In this document: positions 34,101 through 47,163 of the stretch, piece after piece
Layout of the letters: every line of letters begins with the position of its first letter
Position numbering within the stretch: the stretch's first letter is position 1
Assembly: GCA_030685235.1 (NCBI GenBank)
Contig: MU839131.1
Span: 186,001 to 250,000 of the forward strand
DNA from: Copromyces sp. CBS 386.78
Lineage: Eukaryota > Ascomycota > Sordariomycetes > Sordariales > Sordariaceae
Length of the DNA stretch: 64,000 nucleotides
Direction of reading: 5' to 3'
Notes under the pieces: model-generated
Told to the model about the DNA's origin: nothing
What the model saw: only the letters and a program-made list of their open reading frames with translations
The model's database searches: none
Program-made: the position numbers and the translations under genes

Positions 34101-36490
34101 AACTTTATAAAAGAAAATATATATTATAATAATAGACGTTACTTCGTTCTTCTATTAATTCGGAATTTAGTTGCTATACTAAAATAAATTAATGCTAATA
34201 AATTATTGAAGATTAGAAACGCTAACCGTCGTATTAATAAGATATTGGAATTCGCTAATTTTCGTTTAATGGTATATAGACCGCCTTTTATTAAAGTTCG
34301 CCTACTTTTATAAGGCCTTTATTAACGATATTATAATTTTCTCCAATATTTAGAACGAATATATTTAATATTTACAGTAAATTTTTATATTATTTTCGTT
34401 GCGCCGGATTGCTATTTCCCCTAAAAAATTATTTCTCGGGTTTCCTAATATCGAATTACTTAGATTTAGAGTTGACTTTTTAAGCCTATCTAATATTAAA
34501 AATAGAATTAACGCCTTTAAACGCTTATACTTTCTATTCTATTTAAAAGTACTAGAGTAATATATTGGTAGAATAGGATTTCTTCGCTATTTAATCTCCT
34601 ATTACGCTTAATTAATAAAACTATTATAAGCGAAAAAAATTAACTTTTTAATTAAAGGACGAAAGATTAGAAAGTTAGAAATCGGAAATATAATAAAGCG
34701 TTAATACTATTACCGGTTAATTAAATTTACTCCGATAAATAAAGAATTATTAATATTCGCCGCGCTATAAGAAGCAATTTATAAAGAGCTAACGATCCTA
34801 TATTATTATAATTTAACGAAATAATTCTTTATATAAGTCGATAATTCTTTAGAGAACGGTTTCGGAATAATAGTCTTTTACTTAAAGAAAAATAATTAAA
34901 TACTAAAGAGCCTAATCCCCTTAATAGACGTATTATTAATAATATTCTTAAATAAATGCTTTATACCCCCCGAATAACGATACGGCCCCTTAGAATTAGA
35001 AATAGCATACTTAATATAGGCAATAAAAAAGTTAAAGATAATAATTTATTTATTTAAGTAATTAATTATTATATTAACCGACTACGCTATAACTAAAAGC
35101 ATCGTAGAATAAATAACCCTACAAACCGGTTCAACCGATAGAGCGAATAAAAGATTAATTAACGCTTCCGTATACTTATTATAATATAGTTTAAAAGTCT
35201 TCTATCTCCCTAACCAATTGAACATTATACCTAACGCGTTAAATAGGCTAAAGAATACTAATACTAAGAGAAATAATAATATTACTTTCGATAACGTATA
35301 ATATATATAATCGGAAGTTTAAATATCCGAGGAATTAAAGATAGAATTTAAAATAAATTATTCGGAAAATAAAAAATACGCCCTAATTATAAAAGATTTA
35401 GCCTAAAATTATACCGAGGACGGAAGGAAATTTTCCCGCCTAAAGTACCCCTTCGAAATTAAAGATAAATTAATTTACAATATTAAAAACAATAGTACTA
35501 AATCCCTTTACATTCCCTACAATTTTATTTACCAATTCCTCGAAGAAACTTATAATTAAAAATACTACTTCGGAAGGGATCGGATACTATACGAATTAAA
35601 AACCGTATTTTTCCTAAATAAAATATATATAATTAAATGATATATACGTTACTACCCTAACTACGAATTTAATTAAATAAATTAAAATAAGCCTAGCGGA
35701 AAATACTAGCCCATTAAAACCCCCGATATCCCTATACGGATAATCGCTATCGACTTTATCGTCGGATTACCAATAGTACTAAACGCAAATACCTTATAGA
35801 ATTTCCCCAACGGCAATTATAAATCCTTCGATAATTTAATAACAATATTATACCTAATATTAAAAAGAATTAACCTCCTACCCGGCCACTCAATATATAC
35901 CGTAGAAGATTAGGCTACTATTATAGTTTAATAATTATTATTATTAAATTAGGGAATACTATAAAATATTATCTCCAATAGGGACCGAAAGTTCATTTTA
36001 GTACTTTAGAAAAGTATATAAAAGTAATTAAATATAAAATTATTAATAATAACCGCGTATTACCCCTAAGGAAATAAACTATTTAAAAAAAAGAATTAAA
36101 TTATAAAAATCGTATTATAATATTATTACTTCGAATACCCCGACCGCCCTTAGACCGATATTTTAATTATCCTCCAATAGAATTTCAATAGTATACTATT
36201 TTTACCTATTAAAGTATCCCCTTACGAAATACTATACGGTTTTAAGTTGCCAAGCCTTATCGACCTAATTTACGCCGCCGGAATTCTTAAACCCGATTAT
36301 ATAATTTTAAAAAACTATATTCGTAAAAACGTAATATTAACTATAGATTTCGCTACCGCAATAATTAAAAAACGCTATAACTTAACCTACGCCGCCGTTA
36401 ACTTTAACGAAAGGGATATAATCTACTTCAAATTCTACTACGGATACTACTTACCTAGAAACCCCCTTCGGAAATTATTATAACAACGCA
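31200..36490 (+). pseudogene. gag-pol remnant of the plus Ty3 element
   Basis: Ignoring RIP-type stops, the plus strand reads gag-like sequence near 31260-31400 and an aspartic-protease-like segment near 32700 (YIDLGISK, then VLFGNDFIIL near 32940). RT near 34000-34350 has NNYPFLLLLDIIGTL, DVTSFFYQFG and FINDIIIFS, the last being a mutated YxDD box. RNase H near 34840 has FFIQVDNSLENGFGIIVFYL. Integrase is at about 35740-36480, with IAIDFIVGLPIVL, IISNRDRKFIL and FKLPSLIDLIYAA. The domain order PR-RT-RH-IN identifies Ty3/Gypsy. The end of the integrase frame is split by a 745-bp insertion and resumes at 37261. Confidence 0.85.
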
Positions 36491-36507
36491 ACGGCCCATT
36501 TAAAATT

Positions 36508-37252
36508 GAGAAAGTCTTTTCGGACAGTCGAAAATATCTTCTCACACAGTCGCCCCACCCACTTACACCCTTCCCGCGCGCTAATGCACCCCAAAATTTT
36601 TGAGCCAATCAGATCGCTCGCATCCATTTGAGTCTCCACACTCAATTTGGCAGCGGTATTCTTTTATAGATTTTACACTAGAAATTTAGGCATTATATTC
36701 TTTCATAAATGTTACGTGCCCAGCCCAAATGTGCGCCTAGATTTGCACCCAAATCTGCACCTAGATTGGCTACTTTATAGCACACTTTATAGGGCACTTA
36801 GCGGCACGGTCGTACATCGTACGGCTATTATGGTTGTTAGTGATTGTTATAGCTATTAATAATTGTTACGGCTATTACAACTATTATGGCTATTACGGCT
36901 ATTACGGCTGTTACAGCTGTTACGGCTGTTATGGTTGTTATGGCTATTACGGCTATTAGCGATTGTTATAGCTGTTAATGACTGTTACGGTTGTTACGGC
37001 TGTTATAGCTGTTACGGCTATTAGCGATACGTGTATAGGGGTAGGATTATAATGTGTAATGGGCTGTAATTTGGGGGCTTGGCGGGCGCGGTACGGTTGC
37101 TGACGCTAAGAATAGGAGCGTGGAGACTTAGAATGGATGCGAGCGATCTAATTGGTTCAAAAATTTTGGGGTGCATTAGCGTGCCTTGGCGCGCGGGAAG
37201 GGTGGGGCGACTGTGTGGGAAGACATTTTCGACTGTCCGAAAAGACTTTCTC
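36508..37252. mobile_element. 745-bp non-autonomous inverted-repeat element (hAT-like TSD)
   Basis: The ends are inverted repeats of about 130-140 bp starting GAGAAAGTCTTTTCGGACAG, similar throughout apart from some transitions and an indel. The flanks carry a perfect 8-bp duplication TTAAAATT (36500-36507 and 37253-37260), typical of hAT and some other superfamilies. The centre (about 36820-37030) is an array of 9-bp units like GGCTATTAC. There is no coding capacity. Base composition is much less AT-rich than the Ty3 sequence around it, so it largely escaped RIP. Confidence 0.88.
36822..37030 (+). repeat. 9-bp tandem array inside the inverted-repeat element
   Basis: Many degenerate copies of GGCTRTTAY in tandem, such as GGCTATTAC, GGCTGTTAC and GGTTGTTAT, make up the middle of the element. 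Confidence 0.85.
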
Positions 37253-37260
37253 TTAAAATT

Positions 37261-37330
37261 AAGCGAAAAGTTGGCCGCTTAGCGTACGAATTGGACTTAC
37301 TTATATAATAGCGAATTTACACTATAATTT
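37261..37330 (+). pseudogene. Displaced end of the plus Ty3 pol frame
   Basis: Removing the 745-bp insertion and one 8-bp duplication joins GPFKI to KRKVGRLAYELDL, a typical Ty3/Gypsy GPFxIxxxVGxLAYxLxLP block beyond the integrase core. This verifies the insertion boundaries. Confidence 0.8.
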
Positions 37331-37756
37331 CTATCGCTTATTTTCGTATTACTGTAGGAGAAGATCCCTTTTTAAAGTAGTAACCGCCCTCGGGACTAGT
37401 TGAAGATAATTAGTTGGAAGGAAATAATATTTACAAAGTATAAACAATCTTAAAGTATAAGGAAACCCTTACGGGATTAGAATATTAAGTAAAATAGAAA
37501 GGTTATAACAACGAATATAATAAATAAGTCCGGGAAGAAGAAATAAACTCCCCCAATTTAATTAGGGAATATTAGCAATGAAATAAGCCAACGGTACGGA
37601 GGAGCTCTCGAAGGAAGTAAGTAAATATAAATAAATAGACCGGAGGATAGACAAATAGACCGGAGGATAATGAGGGAATAGACAGATTAGCCGGAAGAAA
37701 AATAGAGGAGGCGACGGTTATTAAAGATAGCAAAGTTTCTTTCGTACGCCGGCATT

Positions 37757-37989
37757 TAATATTAGACTTATATATTTATATAGATTTCTAGTAATAAAGG
37801 TTATGGACCTACCCCTCCCCGATAGGCACTCGCCTGTCGGACTCTTATATTCGATAAGATAGGTGATAAGATAAGACTATTATGGGATATATCAATCCTA
37901 TCTCGATAAGCAGTCTATTTTAAAACCTTCTATCAGGGCATTACTCTTTACAATACAATATTTTCACATACTCCAGTGCTCCCGCATTA
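37757..37989 (+). repeat. 3' LTR of the plus Ty3 element
   Basis: Intact 233-bp LTR, followed by the target duplication GAAAT at 37990-37994. It keeps AGCAG where the 5' LTR has the AGTAA into which the minus-strand element inserted. Confidence 0.88.
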
Positions 37990-38879
37990 GAAATAGTGAT
38001 TAAAGTTGAGTTAAATTATAGAAACGGTAGAACGGTAGTCCGTGTAAAGTATAGTAGGTAAATAAATTAAATTGTTGGTTAGTACGTACTAGTTAGTATT
38101 ATATACTATACTGTTTAATTTGTAAGAGGATTCGTATTGTAATAGATTGGGTAAGACGGAAGTTAAGATTTACAATTGAATATAGTAGATAATGATATGG
38201 CGGGACTTCTTCCTTGAAGTACCCTATAGGTAAATTAGGTCCTAATCTACTAATACTAATACTTTTTCGTAATTAGGATTTTTGCGCTGCGAATAATTAT
38301 AAACGTCGATAATATAAATATAATTTATTAAAAGGGAGGGTAAGCTAATAATAATTGGTTTAATTGTATTAAAGACTATTTTTAGTTTTAGACTATTAAT
38401 TATAATATTTCTATTTAAGGTTAATTTAATTAATATTAGGAAGATGTAACGTTCTTCTATCCGTTTATTTTTATATACGAAAATATGGTTAATATGGTTA
38501 ATATTATTAGTATTATTCTGGTAATAAATGTGATCGCTTATATTGAACGTAAGTCGTTTAAGGGTTTTACTATTTAATTATAGGGTTAATTATAGTTAAA
38601 GAATTAGGGCGGTTGAAAAAAATAGAAGTATAGAAATTTGAAGGGGTATATTGGTATAGTTATGAAGTAATATAGTATAAATGTATTGTGAGGTTGGGGA
38701 ATTGCTATTTTCGGTGCTTATTTATAGAATAGCGTATAAATACATATTAAATTTATTAATTTTATATAAAAGCCCGTTTTTAATAATTATATTTAATACC
38801 CTTTTGTTCTTTTTATATATGTTAATAGATGTATTATATGAAAAAAGGTGTTAAACCGCTATATTTTTTCCTATTAAAT

Positions 38880-41800
38880 ATGACTTTTATTTAGTCTAAT
38901 TAAGGGGCGAACTTTGGTTTTCGATAAAGTTAATAATATAATAGAGCGGGAATTTTTAATTATTTACTTATATAGATAAATTATTATTCTTTTAAATACG
39001 TAAATTATATAGTATTTTAAGTAAAGCGTAGTTTAGAAAGGTAGACGGTAAATATAGTGAATTTATAATATTAGGACCGGTAAATTATATCGGCGTTGTA
39101 TTTACGGTATTACGACTACCGGATTTGGTAGTCCCGAGACCTCTAGAGCCGATTGCTTTAGAGATTTGCTACTTATTATATATTGTATTGGGTGTAGGCA
39201 GGGATAGATAGGGAAAATAAAGATATTAATATATATATAACGTTATTATTAATATGTAATTATCGGAGTATTTGTTATACGTACGGTACGTAGAAACGGA
39301 GTAGTTATGTACTTACTTATTAAAAAATAATACCCGCTTACTATATTATATAATACTTAGTTTAAAGGTTATTATATTAAGTATATCGTAGTTTTTATTA
39401 TATATATTAATTAATAATCGACGGAACTCCCTTAATATAAATAATGAGGATAATAGTAAGTTAGGGTTCTTATAGTACGGGTCCTACTAGGTATAAGTTA
39501 GGTAAAGCGTTTTATTTATAATTGTATTATTTAATTTGTTAGCTACGGCTAGTCGTAAAAAGCCTAGGTTGCGGGCGAGTTTATGTTGGTTAGGGGTTAG
39601 ATCAAATTTAGGGTACCGATTGTTAAAGATATTAATTTGGAGTTCCGGCTCTTCTAATTTATCGATTAGCGTAATATTTAGCCGAATTTTATTATTTTTA
39701 GCTAATAGCGCTTCGAATAGATTAGGTATTATCTGAATAATATTATTAATTATATTAATAAGGCGGGGGTCCGATAATACGACTGAATTAAGTGCGGTAA
39801 ACCGGATTGTATAAACTACGCGCTCTTATTATAAAATTTAACGTTTAACCTCTTTACTGTTCGTAAATATTATTGTTGTTTTATATCGTTTATTGCAATT
39901 ATGATTATAATTATTAATATTTATTTAATTAAATTATTTAATCAGTATTACAGTTTTGGTTTTGTATGTTATTTAGCGTTATAATTATATAGCCGGTATT
40001 TAATTTTTTGCGGCCCGGGATTAAGGGAAATTATTAGTAATATAGGATTTAATTCCGCTAAATTTATTAGTAATATTTCTCTTTTACTAATATATTTAAA
40101 TTTCTCGGGGGGTTATATTTATTATAAATTTAACTATAATAAACTTTAAAGTATATATTCGGACGAAGAGCTTTAGTAATATACTTTTTTATACGTATAG
40201 GTAAAGAACTGCCGACTATATTAGCCGCCGTTGTAATTACGAGATTGACTATATTATTTGCATCGATTTTATATTCTTATAATATTATATTTAAAATATT
40301 TAGGTCTATACCTTCTACTTATATATTATTATCTTCGAACGGATTAATTAACCCTACTATAGATATAAATAACCGGCGGGATAATATTTACAATAGTAAA
40401 TTAATCGTTCGAATACGGTTCTTAAACGTTTTCCGGGCTTTAGGGTTTCTAATAATGCTTTTAATTATAATTTCGTATATTTTAATATACTAATCCCGTA
40501 TTATTATATATAAATATAGTATATTAGTATATTGTTCTATATTATTCTTAATATTTATAAACGTCGAATTGTTGTATACTATATTAGTAAGCGCTTTTAT
40601 AATAGTTTGAATTATTTCCTAGTCCGATTGAGGCCCCTTGCGAACCTTCTTATAAATGACCTTCTATATATCTTATACGGTCGGTTAAATATATTTCTTC
40701 TTAAACTATATTAGGAATAAAAGCGGTATTATAATTAACTATTTGGCGTATTATAATAAATTATAGCTTTTAAAGTAGTCTATTAATAATAGTAGCGTGG
40801 TTTATTTATATAGAAATAATTAATATTTAAATATATAATAATATTCGGCCTTTACAGTAATAGTAAGAAATATATCGATTAGTATTGTATATACGTATAT
40901 AATTATACCTTTAAATTCCGAATATACCGGGTTGGGTAAGCGAATTAAAATAATATTGAAAATTGGTATTAGGTCGAATAATATAGGACGAAGTTTAATA
41001 ACCCTCTATTATTTAATATAAGCCTTCTTTTTTATTATAATCGTTAAATTAATTTTAATTTTATAATATATTTATAAATATTAATAATAGAAATAATATA
41101 TTTTGACCTTATCAATAAGAATATTTTATTTATTTACTATATAGTCTAGACTAATATAATAAAATTAATAGAATTTTAAATCCGCGGGACTAATTGTGCT
41201 AGTATTTTTATTTTATTGAAGTATATCCCTAATATAATATAGGGTAAAGACGGAGATTAGTATTAGTTTATTATTAATATTTATAATTACTCCCTTTTTA
41301 AATAGCGTTATATATTTAAGAACTTCGACGATAGCTTTAAAATTCGAACTATAAGGGCCTAATGTAATAGGAAAAATATTAGTATTGTACGCTCGATTAT
41401 TACTATATTTAAATACTATTAATAATTGATATATTCCTATTACTAATCGACGAATATTGTAATAGACGTTAAAACTATTAATAAACGTTAGTATTAAGTA
41501 ATTTAAAATTTTAATACTAGGGTTATTAATTTTATTTTATTATTATTCGTAGAATTCCCGGCTGTATTTATTTAATTTTAATTAAGTACGGATTAGTAAA
41601 GTAAATACTATAAGTATAATACGCTTTAGTAGATCCTATTCTAAATTTAAATCCTTATATAAAATACGCCTTACTAAAAATCCTTTTTTCTTTAAGTAAG
41701 GTCGTATAATATACTTCGGAAGAAGATTTTTAATAGGGGGATAAATATTAGTCTTTTTATCCTTCCGACGAAGATTAATTAGTAAGTTTGGATTATTTAG

Positions 41801-43500
41801 TATATTACTATTATAATAATTGGTCGTTATATAGGCACAACTATATATATATTATTTAGGAATTTAATACTTACTTTCGATACGTAGTATTAATTTATTC
41901 TTTTTAAAGTCTGAAATAATAGAAATAATTGGGAATTTTTACTTAATTTATTCGATATTGAAGTATTTATATATAATAAGTGTAATATCGCCCCGTTTAA
42001 AACCTAGTTCGCTAATAAAATTCTTACCTATTATACGAATACGTCTAATATAAAATAAGAAATTATTATCCTCTTTTAGGAGACTATAATAATAAGGTTC
42101 CTTATAATTATTAAAATAGCGGTAATAGATAAAATCGTAAGGAAAATTAATTTTATTAATATTATCGCCGTTAATAAAATATATGTATTCCTTTAATATT
42201 ATACGTATAAACCCTCCTTAATATTTAAAACTATAAAAGAATTTAATTGGGTTATTAATAAAATACGCTATACCTTTATATATTTATAGACTTTTTATTA
42301 TATTAGAATTTAAAAAAGTTTAGTAAACCGATTTTAAGTCTATAAAATATAAAGGCGACGGTATGATTTTTTTATCGTTATTAGATTTAATTATAGGAGA
42401 TATGCCAGTTTATATTATTAGGTTATCCTAATTGGCTATTTTACTAGCTATAATTGCCTCCACCTTTTTAGTTTCCTCCCTTTTTTTAGTAGTAAATTTA
42501 ATTTTTAACTTCGAAATTATTAATAGTATTAAAGATACTTATATATCGAATAGAGGGAATTGTTTTTTAATTTAGTTTTTAAGGGTTTCGATTATTTTAA
42601 ATAAATTATCGATATCCGGTATAGATTTTCTGTCGTACTTACGAAGAAATTTTAAAATATTTAGTAATACTGTATATATTTATCGGGGTATATATATAAA
42701 ATAAATATATATGCCGAAAATAAATTAAAATATTAATATATTTAATTCTTAAATATAAGGGTAATAAAATAGCTTCGATTTATTTTTAATACGGCCTTCG
42801 AAGATAAATAGGTCGGTAATTTCTATATCTTCTCCTACTTTTAATTTAATAAACTATTCGTCGATAAAGGTATTATCGAATAGTATTATATCCGGTTAAT
42901 CTTAATATTCTATTTCGGTATAATTTATATTTATATATAATTATTTAAGATTGAATATATTATTTATATCGTTTAGGGCTATATTTAATTCGCTTCGAAG
43001 TAGAATAGTTTGGTCTATATCGATTAAACCTATATATTATTAATAATAAGTATATATTATTATAATATATATACTAACTAATTTTCGAAATTTAAATTAT
43101 TATTTAATTCGTTTATATTTCCGTTATTTTTAAATATAGCTGGCTCCGGTTTATCGATAGGATTAGGGATAGGATTAAATATTAGGACGTCGTTATTATT
43201 ATTGAATAGAGGGGTAAATTCTGATAAATCCGTAGGTACTTCTATATATAACGCCGCTTAATTAGGAATATCGGCTTCTTAAATAATTGGAAGGGTATTA
43301 CGAAGTCTATATTTAGGTCTAAATAAATTCGTAAATAGGTTTAGCCCTAGCTATAACTCCCCCTAAAATTTAGGCTTCCTCGGTATTATAAAATACTATA
43401 ATTGTAATAGTCGTACGGGGTATTAATAGGAGAAAAAATAAAGGAAGTTAAAAGTAAGTAATTTAATAGAATAGATATAAGAGACGCGGCGTATAATATT
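38880..43500 (-). pseudogene. Plavaka/KDZ-type transposase remnant
   Basis: Ignoring RIP-type stops, the minus strand reads ITLGPYSSNFKAIVEVLKYI near 41370-41310. RDILQ, a stop, then NKNTS lies near 41225, and PNPVYSEFKGI near 40940. These match the conserved blocks LGPHGSNFxxVVEAL, GDMPQQQEN and PxDPAHSEFxGI of fungal Plavaka-like transposases (Kyakuja-Dileera-Zisupton group), recalled from family knowledge and not searched. The frame continues with segments such as TPNQHKLARNLGFLRLAVAN near 39590-39535. Total span is about 4.6 kb with numerous TAA/TAG stops. Orientation and position fit the outer inverted-repeat element. Confidence 0.65.
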
Positions 43501-44639
43501 CAATAAAAGTATTACAATATATAAACGTTAATATAATAAATAGTTATTTTAAAAACTAAATGAATAAAAGGGTAATAAATAATTAATATTAGGTTATAAT
43601 AAACTATAAAAGATTGGTAGCTTTATTATTAGCCCGGTAGACAATTATTTAATACTAAATTGGGTCGATTATCGGCCGCCCTACCTAAATTTGTAATTTA
43701 GCGCTTAATATTCATTAGTAATAGTATATACTTGTTTTAATAATATAGAATTTAAATCGTAAATTATAAAATTTTAAATTCCTTATCCCTAATTCTATCG
43801 TATTAATTAAATTACTATATTTTTAATTTATTTTCGCTTAGAATTTATATTAGAATATTTTAATTATTAAATATATTAATTCGTTGAATTTTTAAATTTT
43901 CCTTCCAAATTAATTTATAAATTTAATATTATAATTATAATAGACGATACTAATAGGACTCCTACGTAGTTACTTATTAATTTTAGCGGCGGTAGCAGCG
44001 ATATATCTTTAATTTACTTTCTAATTAATATACTTATAATACTTTCGATTAATATAATACTTAAAACTAATATAATTTAATATATTTCTTTCTCTAGTAA
44101 TATCCCCCCGGGAATCCTTACCGGGTATTTTCTCCCGTAATATAAATTTCAAATTCCCTAAGCGCCTAGCTTTAACTTAGGCTACGTATAACCTTAATAT
44201 TTTACGTCCTATAATATAAATCCTTTATATTCGTAAATAATTTATAAAATCGATTAATTAAATAAATTTATTATATTATTTATTAATATTTTTATTATAG
44301 TTTTATTTTTAAATTCTAGACTTGTATAATCGTAATATCGCGTCGCCCCACTCTTTTTCGGCTTACTAAGGGTAATAGTCCGCGGGCGCTTAATAAAACC
44401 CGAACTTTAAATTTTACTTTTAACCCCCGGGCCCGATATAGCCTCTCTTTTATATTACGTTTTAATATTACGGCGGTACAATTCCGGCTAATATATATTA
44501 ATTGCATATAGTCCCGGCTCCTAATAGTAATTCTATATTATAAATATCGGCCTAATTTTAGTAGCGCTTTAGTCTTTATATAGTTCTTTGTCCTAATTTC
44601 TCTATTAAATTATAGATATCGGACTTATAGGAGTATTAT

Positions 44640-46830
44640 AATTGGTTTCCCCAATTTAATTAAACGCTTATTCGTAATTAAATTAAATAAATGTAAGGAA
44701 ACGGCGTATTATAGTATTTTCGAAAAATATTATAATACTTATAAAATATTTAGAACTAATACGGAAATTAATACGGATATAGAAGTTAATATAAATATAG
44801 AAATTAATATAATTAAATATAATCTTTATAAATTTAGCCTTTATCTTTATAATTTTAATATATATAACTAGTATTATTATTAATATCTTTATAGGTCTAG
44901 CCTTTATTTTTATAGCTTTAGTATATACAAACCGTATTATCGTCGATATTTCCTATCCGGTCTCTTTTAGGCTATAATATATTACGGGATAACTTTTTAA
45001 AATCCGATATTAAATTTAATAATAATAAAGAGTATTATAATCCTTTTAAAAAAGCTTTTGTAAAAGTAAATACTAAAACGGTTAAAAGAATTATTATAAA
45101 TAATACTAATATTCCAACCGTTCTTATTATTTTAATATTTATACTATCCCCGCTTACTATATTAGCACTTTTATTTAATTTAATTAATCCGAATAGCCTT
45201 AACGATAACCCCTTCTATTCTTAGCCAAATATACTTTAATATCCGAATTAATTATAGGATATACTAGGCCCGGTATTTGCCGCGGCGTTTAGTACCGGTA
45301 GGATTAAGAATAAGAATTATAAAAAATAAGACGGCCTTATTAATAACCGTCCTTTCGATATTAATAAGTTTTATTTTTTTAAAGAGGTTAATTGTATTAA
45401 CTTTTGGGCCTTGTAAAGGAAGATTATTCTTATCCGTTTTAAATTCGAATTTTTAAAGGATTTTGACAATATCCTTGAATAAAAAACCCTATCCCCTGGA
45501 TTTTTAGCCGAAAATACTATTTTCGGAGTTAAACCCTTTACCGATAATTATACTATTATTTAAAATATTATTAGGAATACCTGCTAGGTTTCTTTCGTTT
45601 ATTATATTAATTAATTTTCTAATTAGATTATTAAATAAATTATTTTAATTATCGATACTTATAGCGAACGTTTTAAGAACCTTTATATATATTATAAGAA
45701 TATTTATAAAGGATTTAAATATATATTTTTATATAAAAGGTTAATATTATAGTTTAAAACTTTATTCAAAGATTAATATAGTATTAACCGTTTCAATTTA
45801 AATAACCTTAAAAATATTAAAGAATTTAAAGAGTTAATTACTTTTATAATTAATATATATTATTTTTATATTATTTATAATTAAATTATTCGTTTTATCG
45901 ATTATAATACAATATTCTCTAATAAGGATAGCCTCCCTTATTTTTACTTCAAAATTATTGTATTCGAGCTTAATATTATTGTATATAGGATTTTAAAGTC
46001 GGAAAAGGAGTTGAACGTAGATAAAGGCCGTAAGGAAATTAGGGTTGAGGATCTTACTCTACGTAAGAAGTATATTAATATATACGATTTATTAATATTC
46101 TTTAAGGAGTTTAAAGAGGTTAATTTCGATAATTTCGTAGAAATCCCTTTAGAGTTCGTTATTTCGAAGAAAATTAGGGGCCTTAATTTCGATTTTTTGA
46201 AGACGGTTATTATTTACGAAAAGGCCTTTAAAAAGCGCTCTAATAATTACCCTAATATAGTAAAATAGTATACTTCTAGGTTTGCTTCTACTATTGTTGC
46301 TACTTCTTAGATATTTAAGGCTAATACCGGCGATACTTCTACTATTGCTGTTTTTACTAGCGGTAGTGGTGTTATATAGGGTATTAGATCTTCTATTGCT
46401 AGATTTTGAAGTTACGGTAGTAATAAAGAATTCCGTCGTCCTATAGTTGAAGATAATACCGCCGTACTAGTTAAGAAGTAGAAGAAGTAGTTAAAATAGA
46501 AGAAGATTATTAAAATTTCTTCTTAAGAGATTGATTTGGATTTAATTGAATTGGAGGAAGAGGAGGAGTTTATTAACTTTCGCCGCGGTAAAGGTAAATT
46601 CCGCCTTAATTATTAGCCTTTTTACTACCCCCCGTTATATATTATTCCCTTTTTTATTCCGGTAGTTAATTATTTATTTATTTATTTATATCGTTATACC
46701 TATATTATTATTATCTAGTCTTTATAATGCCCGCCTCTTCCCCTACCTACCTTTTACCCTAAATAATTGAATATTGTAATATTAATATTAGAGTATTATT
46801 GTACTTTTTTTCCCCTTTTCTACTTTTATA
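44640..46830 (+). pseudogene. Degraded unidentified ORF of the outer element
   Basis: A plus-strand frame near the right end of the outer element, divergent from the transposase. It is interrupted by RIP-type stops except for an 85-codon open part at 46011-46268 (contains LRKKYINIYDLLIFFKEF and EIPLEFVISKKIRG). Downstream is an acidic run (DLIELEEEEEF) and then a basic one (FRRGKGKFRLN). I do not recognise the family; it shows no clear TET/JBP dioxygenase motif. It may be an accessory protein of the transposon or cargo. Confidence 0.5.
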
Positions 46831-47163
46831 TGAATTTGAATAATACCGACCGACGGCGGCCACCGTGATTGACCGTATAGTATAGTGATTGATTGACTGC
46901 GATAGCTTTACCGATAATTATTTTCGGTAAGGTTGGGTATTGGGCCCTATCCTACTTTTCCCTTTGAGCTCGGCTGGGAAGGTTATCGCTCGACTTGCAT
47001 GCGCAATTTCCCTGAAATGATTTAGATAATGTTACTCCTACCTAAATTTATATGTGAGTGATATCCTCCAATTTTCTGAGGTATTTACCGTTGTACGTTT
47101 AAAAACCGTAACTTCTATGCTAACGTTTACTCAAAATAACCGCCCAGTAACCGATTCAAATAA

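Larger units (their letters stand above)
21532..37989 (+). mobile_element. Ty3/Gypsy LTR retrotransposon (plus), interrupted twice
   Basis: 233-bp LTRs at 21532-21688 plus 29156-29231 (split) and at 37757-37989. The LTR ends were TGAT...ATCA before RIP; they are now TAAT at the start and ATCA or ATTA at the end. A 5-bp target duplication GAAAT is present at 21527-21531 and 37990-37994. Subtracting the nested elements leaves about 8.2 kb. The internal plus strand shows a gag-like region, an aspartic-protease-like segment (about 32690-33060), reverse transcriptase (about 33950-34560), RNase H and integrase, in the Ty3/Gypsy order. All frames are broken by RIP-type stops. Confidence 0.88.

Noticed and set aside
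36822..37030. CRISPR-like array
   Set aside because: The 9-bp units are contiguous, degenerate tandem repeats without spacers, inside a eukaryotic transposon.
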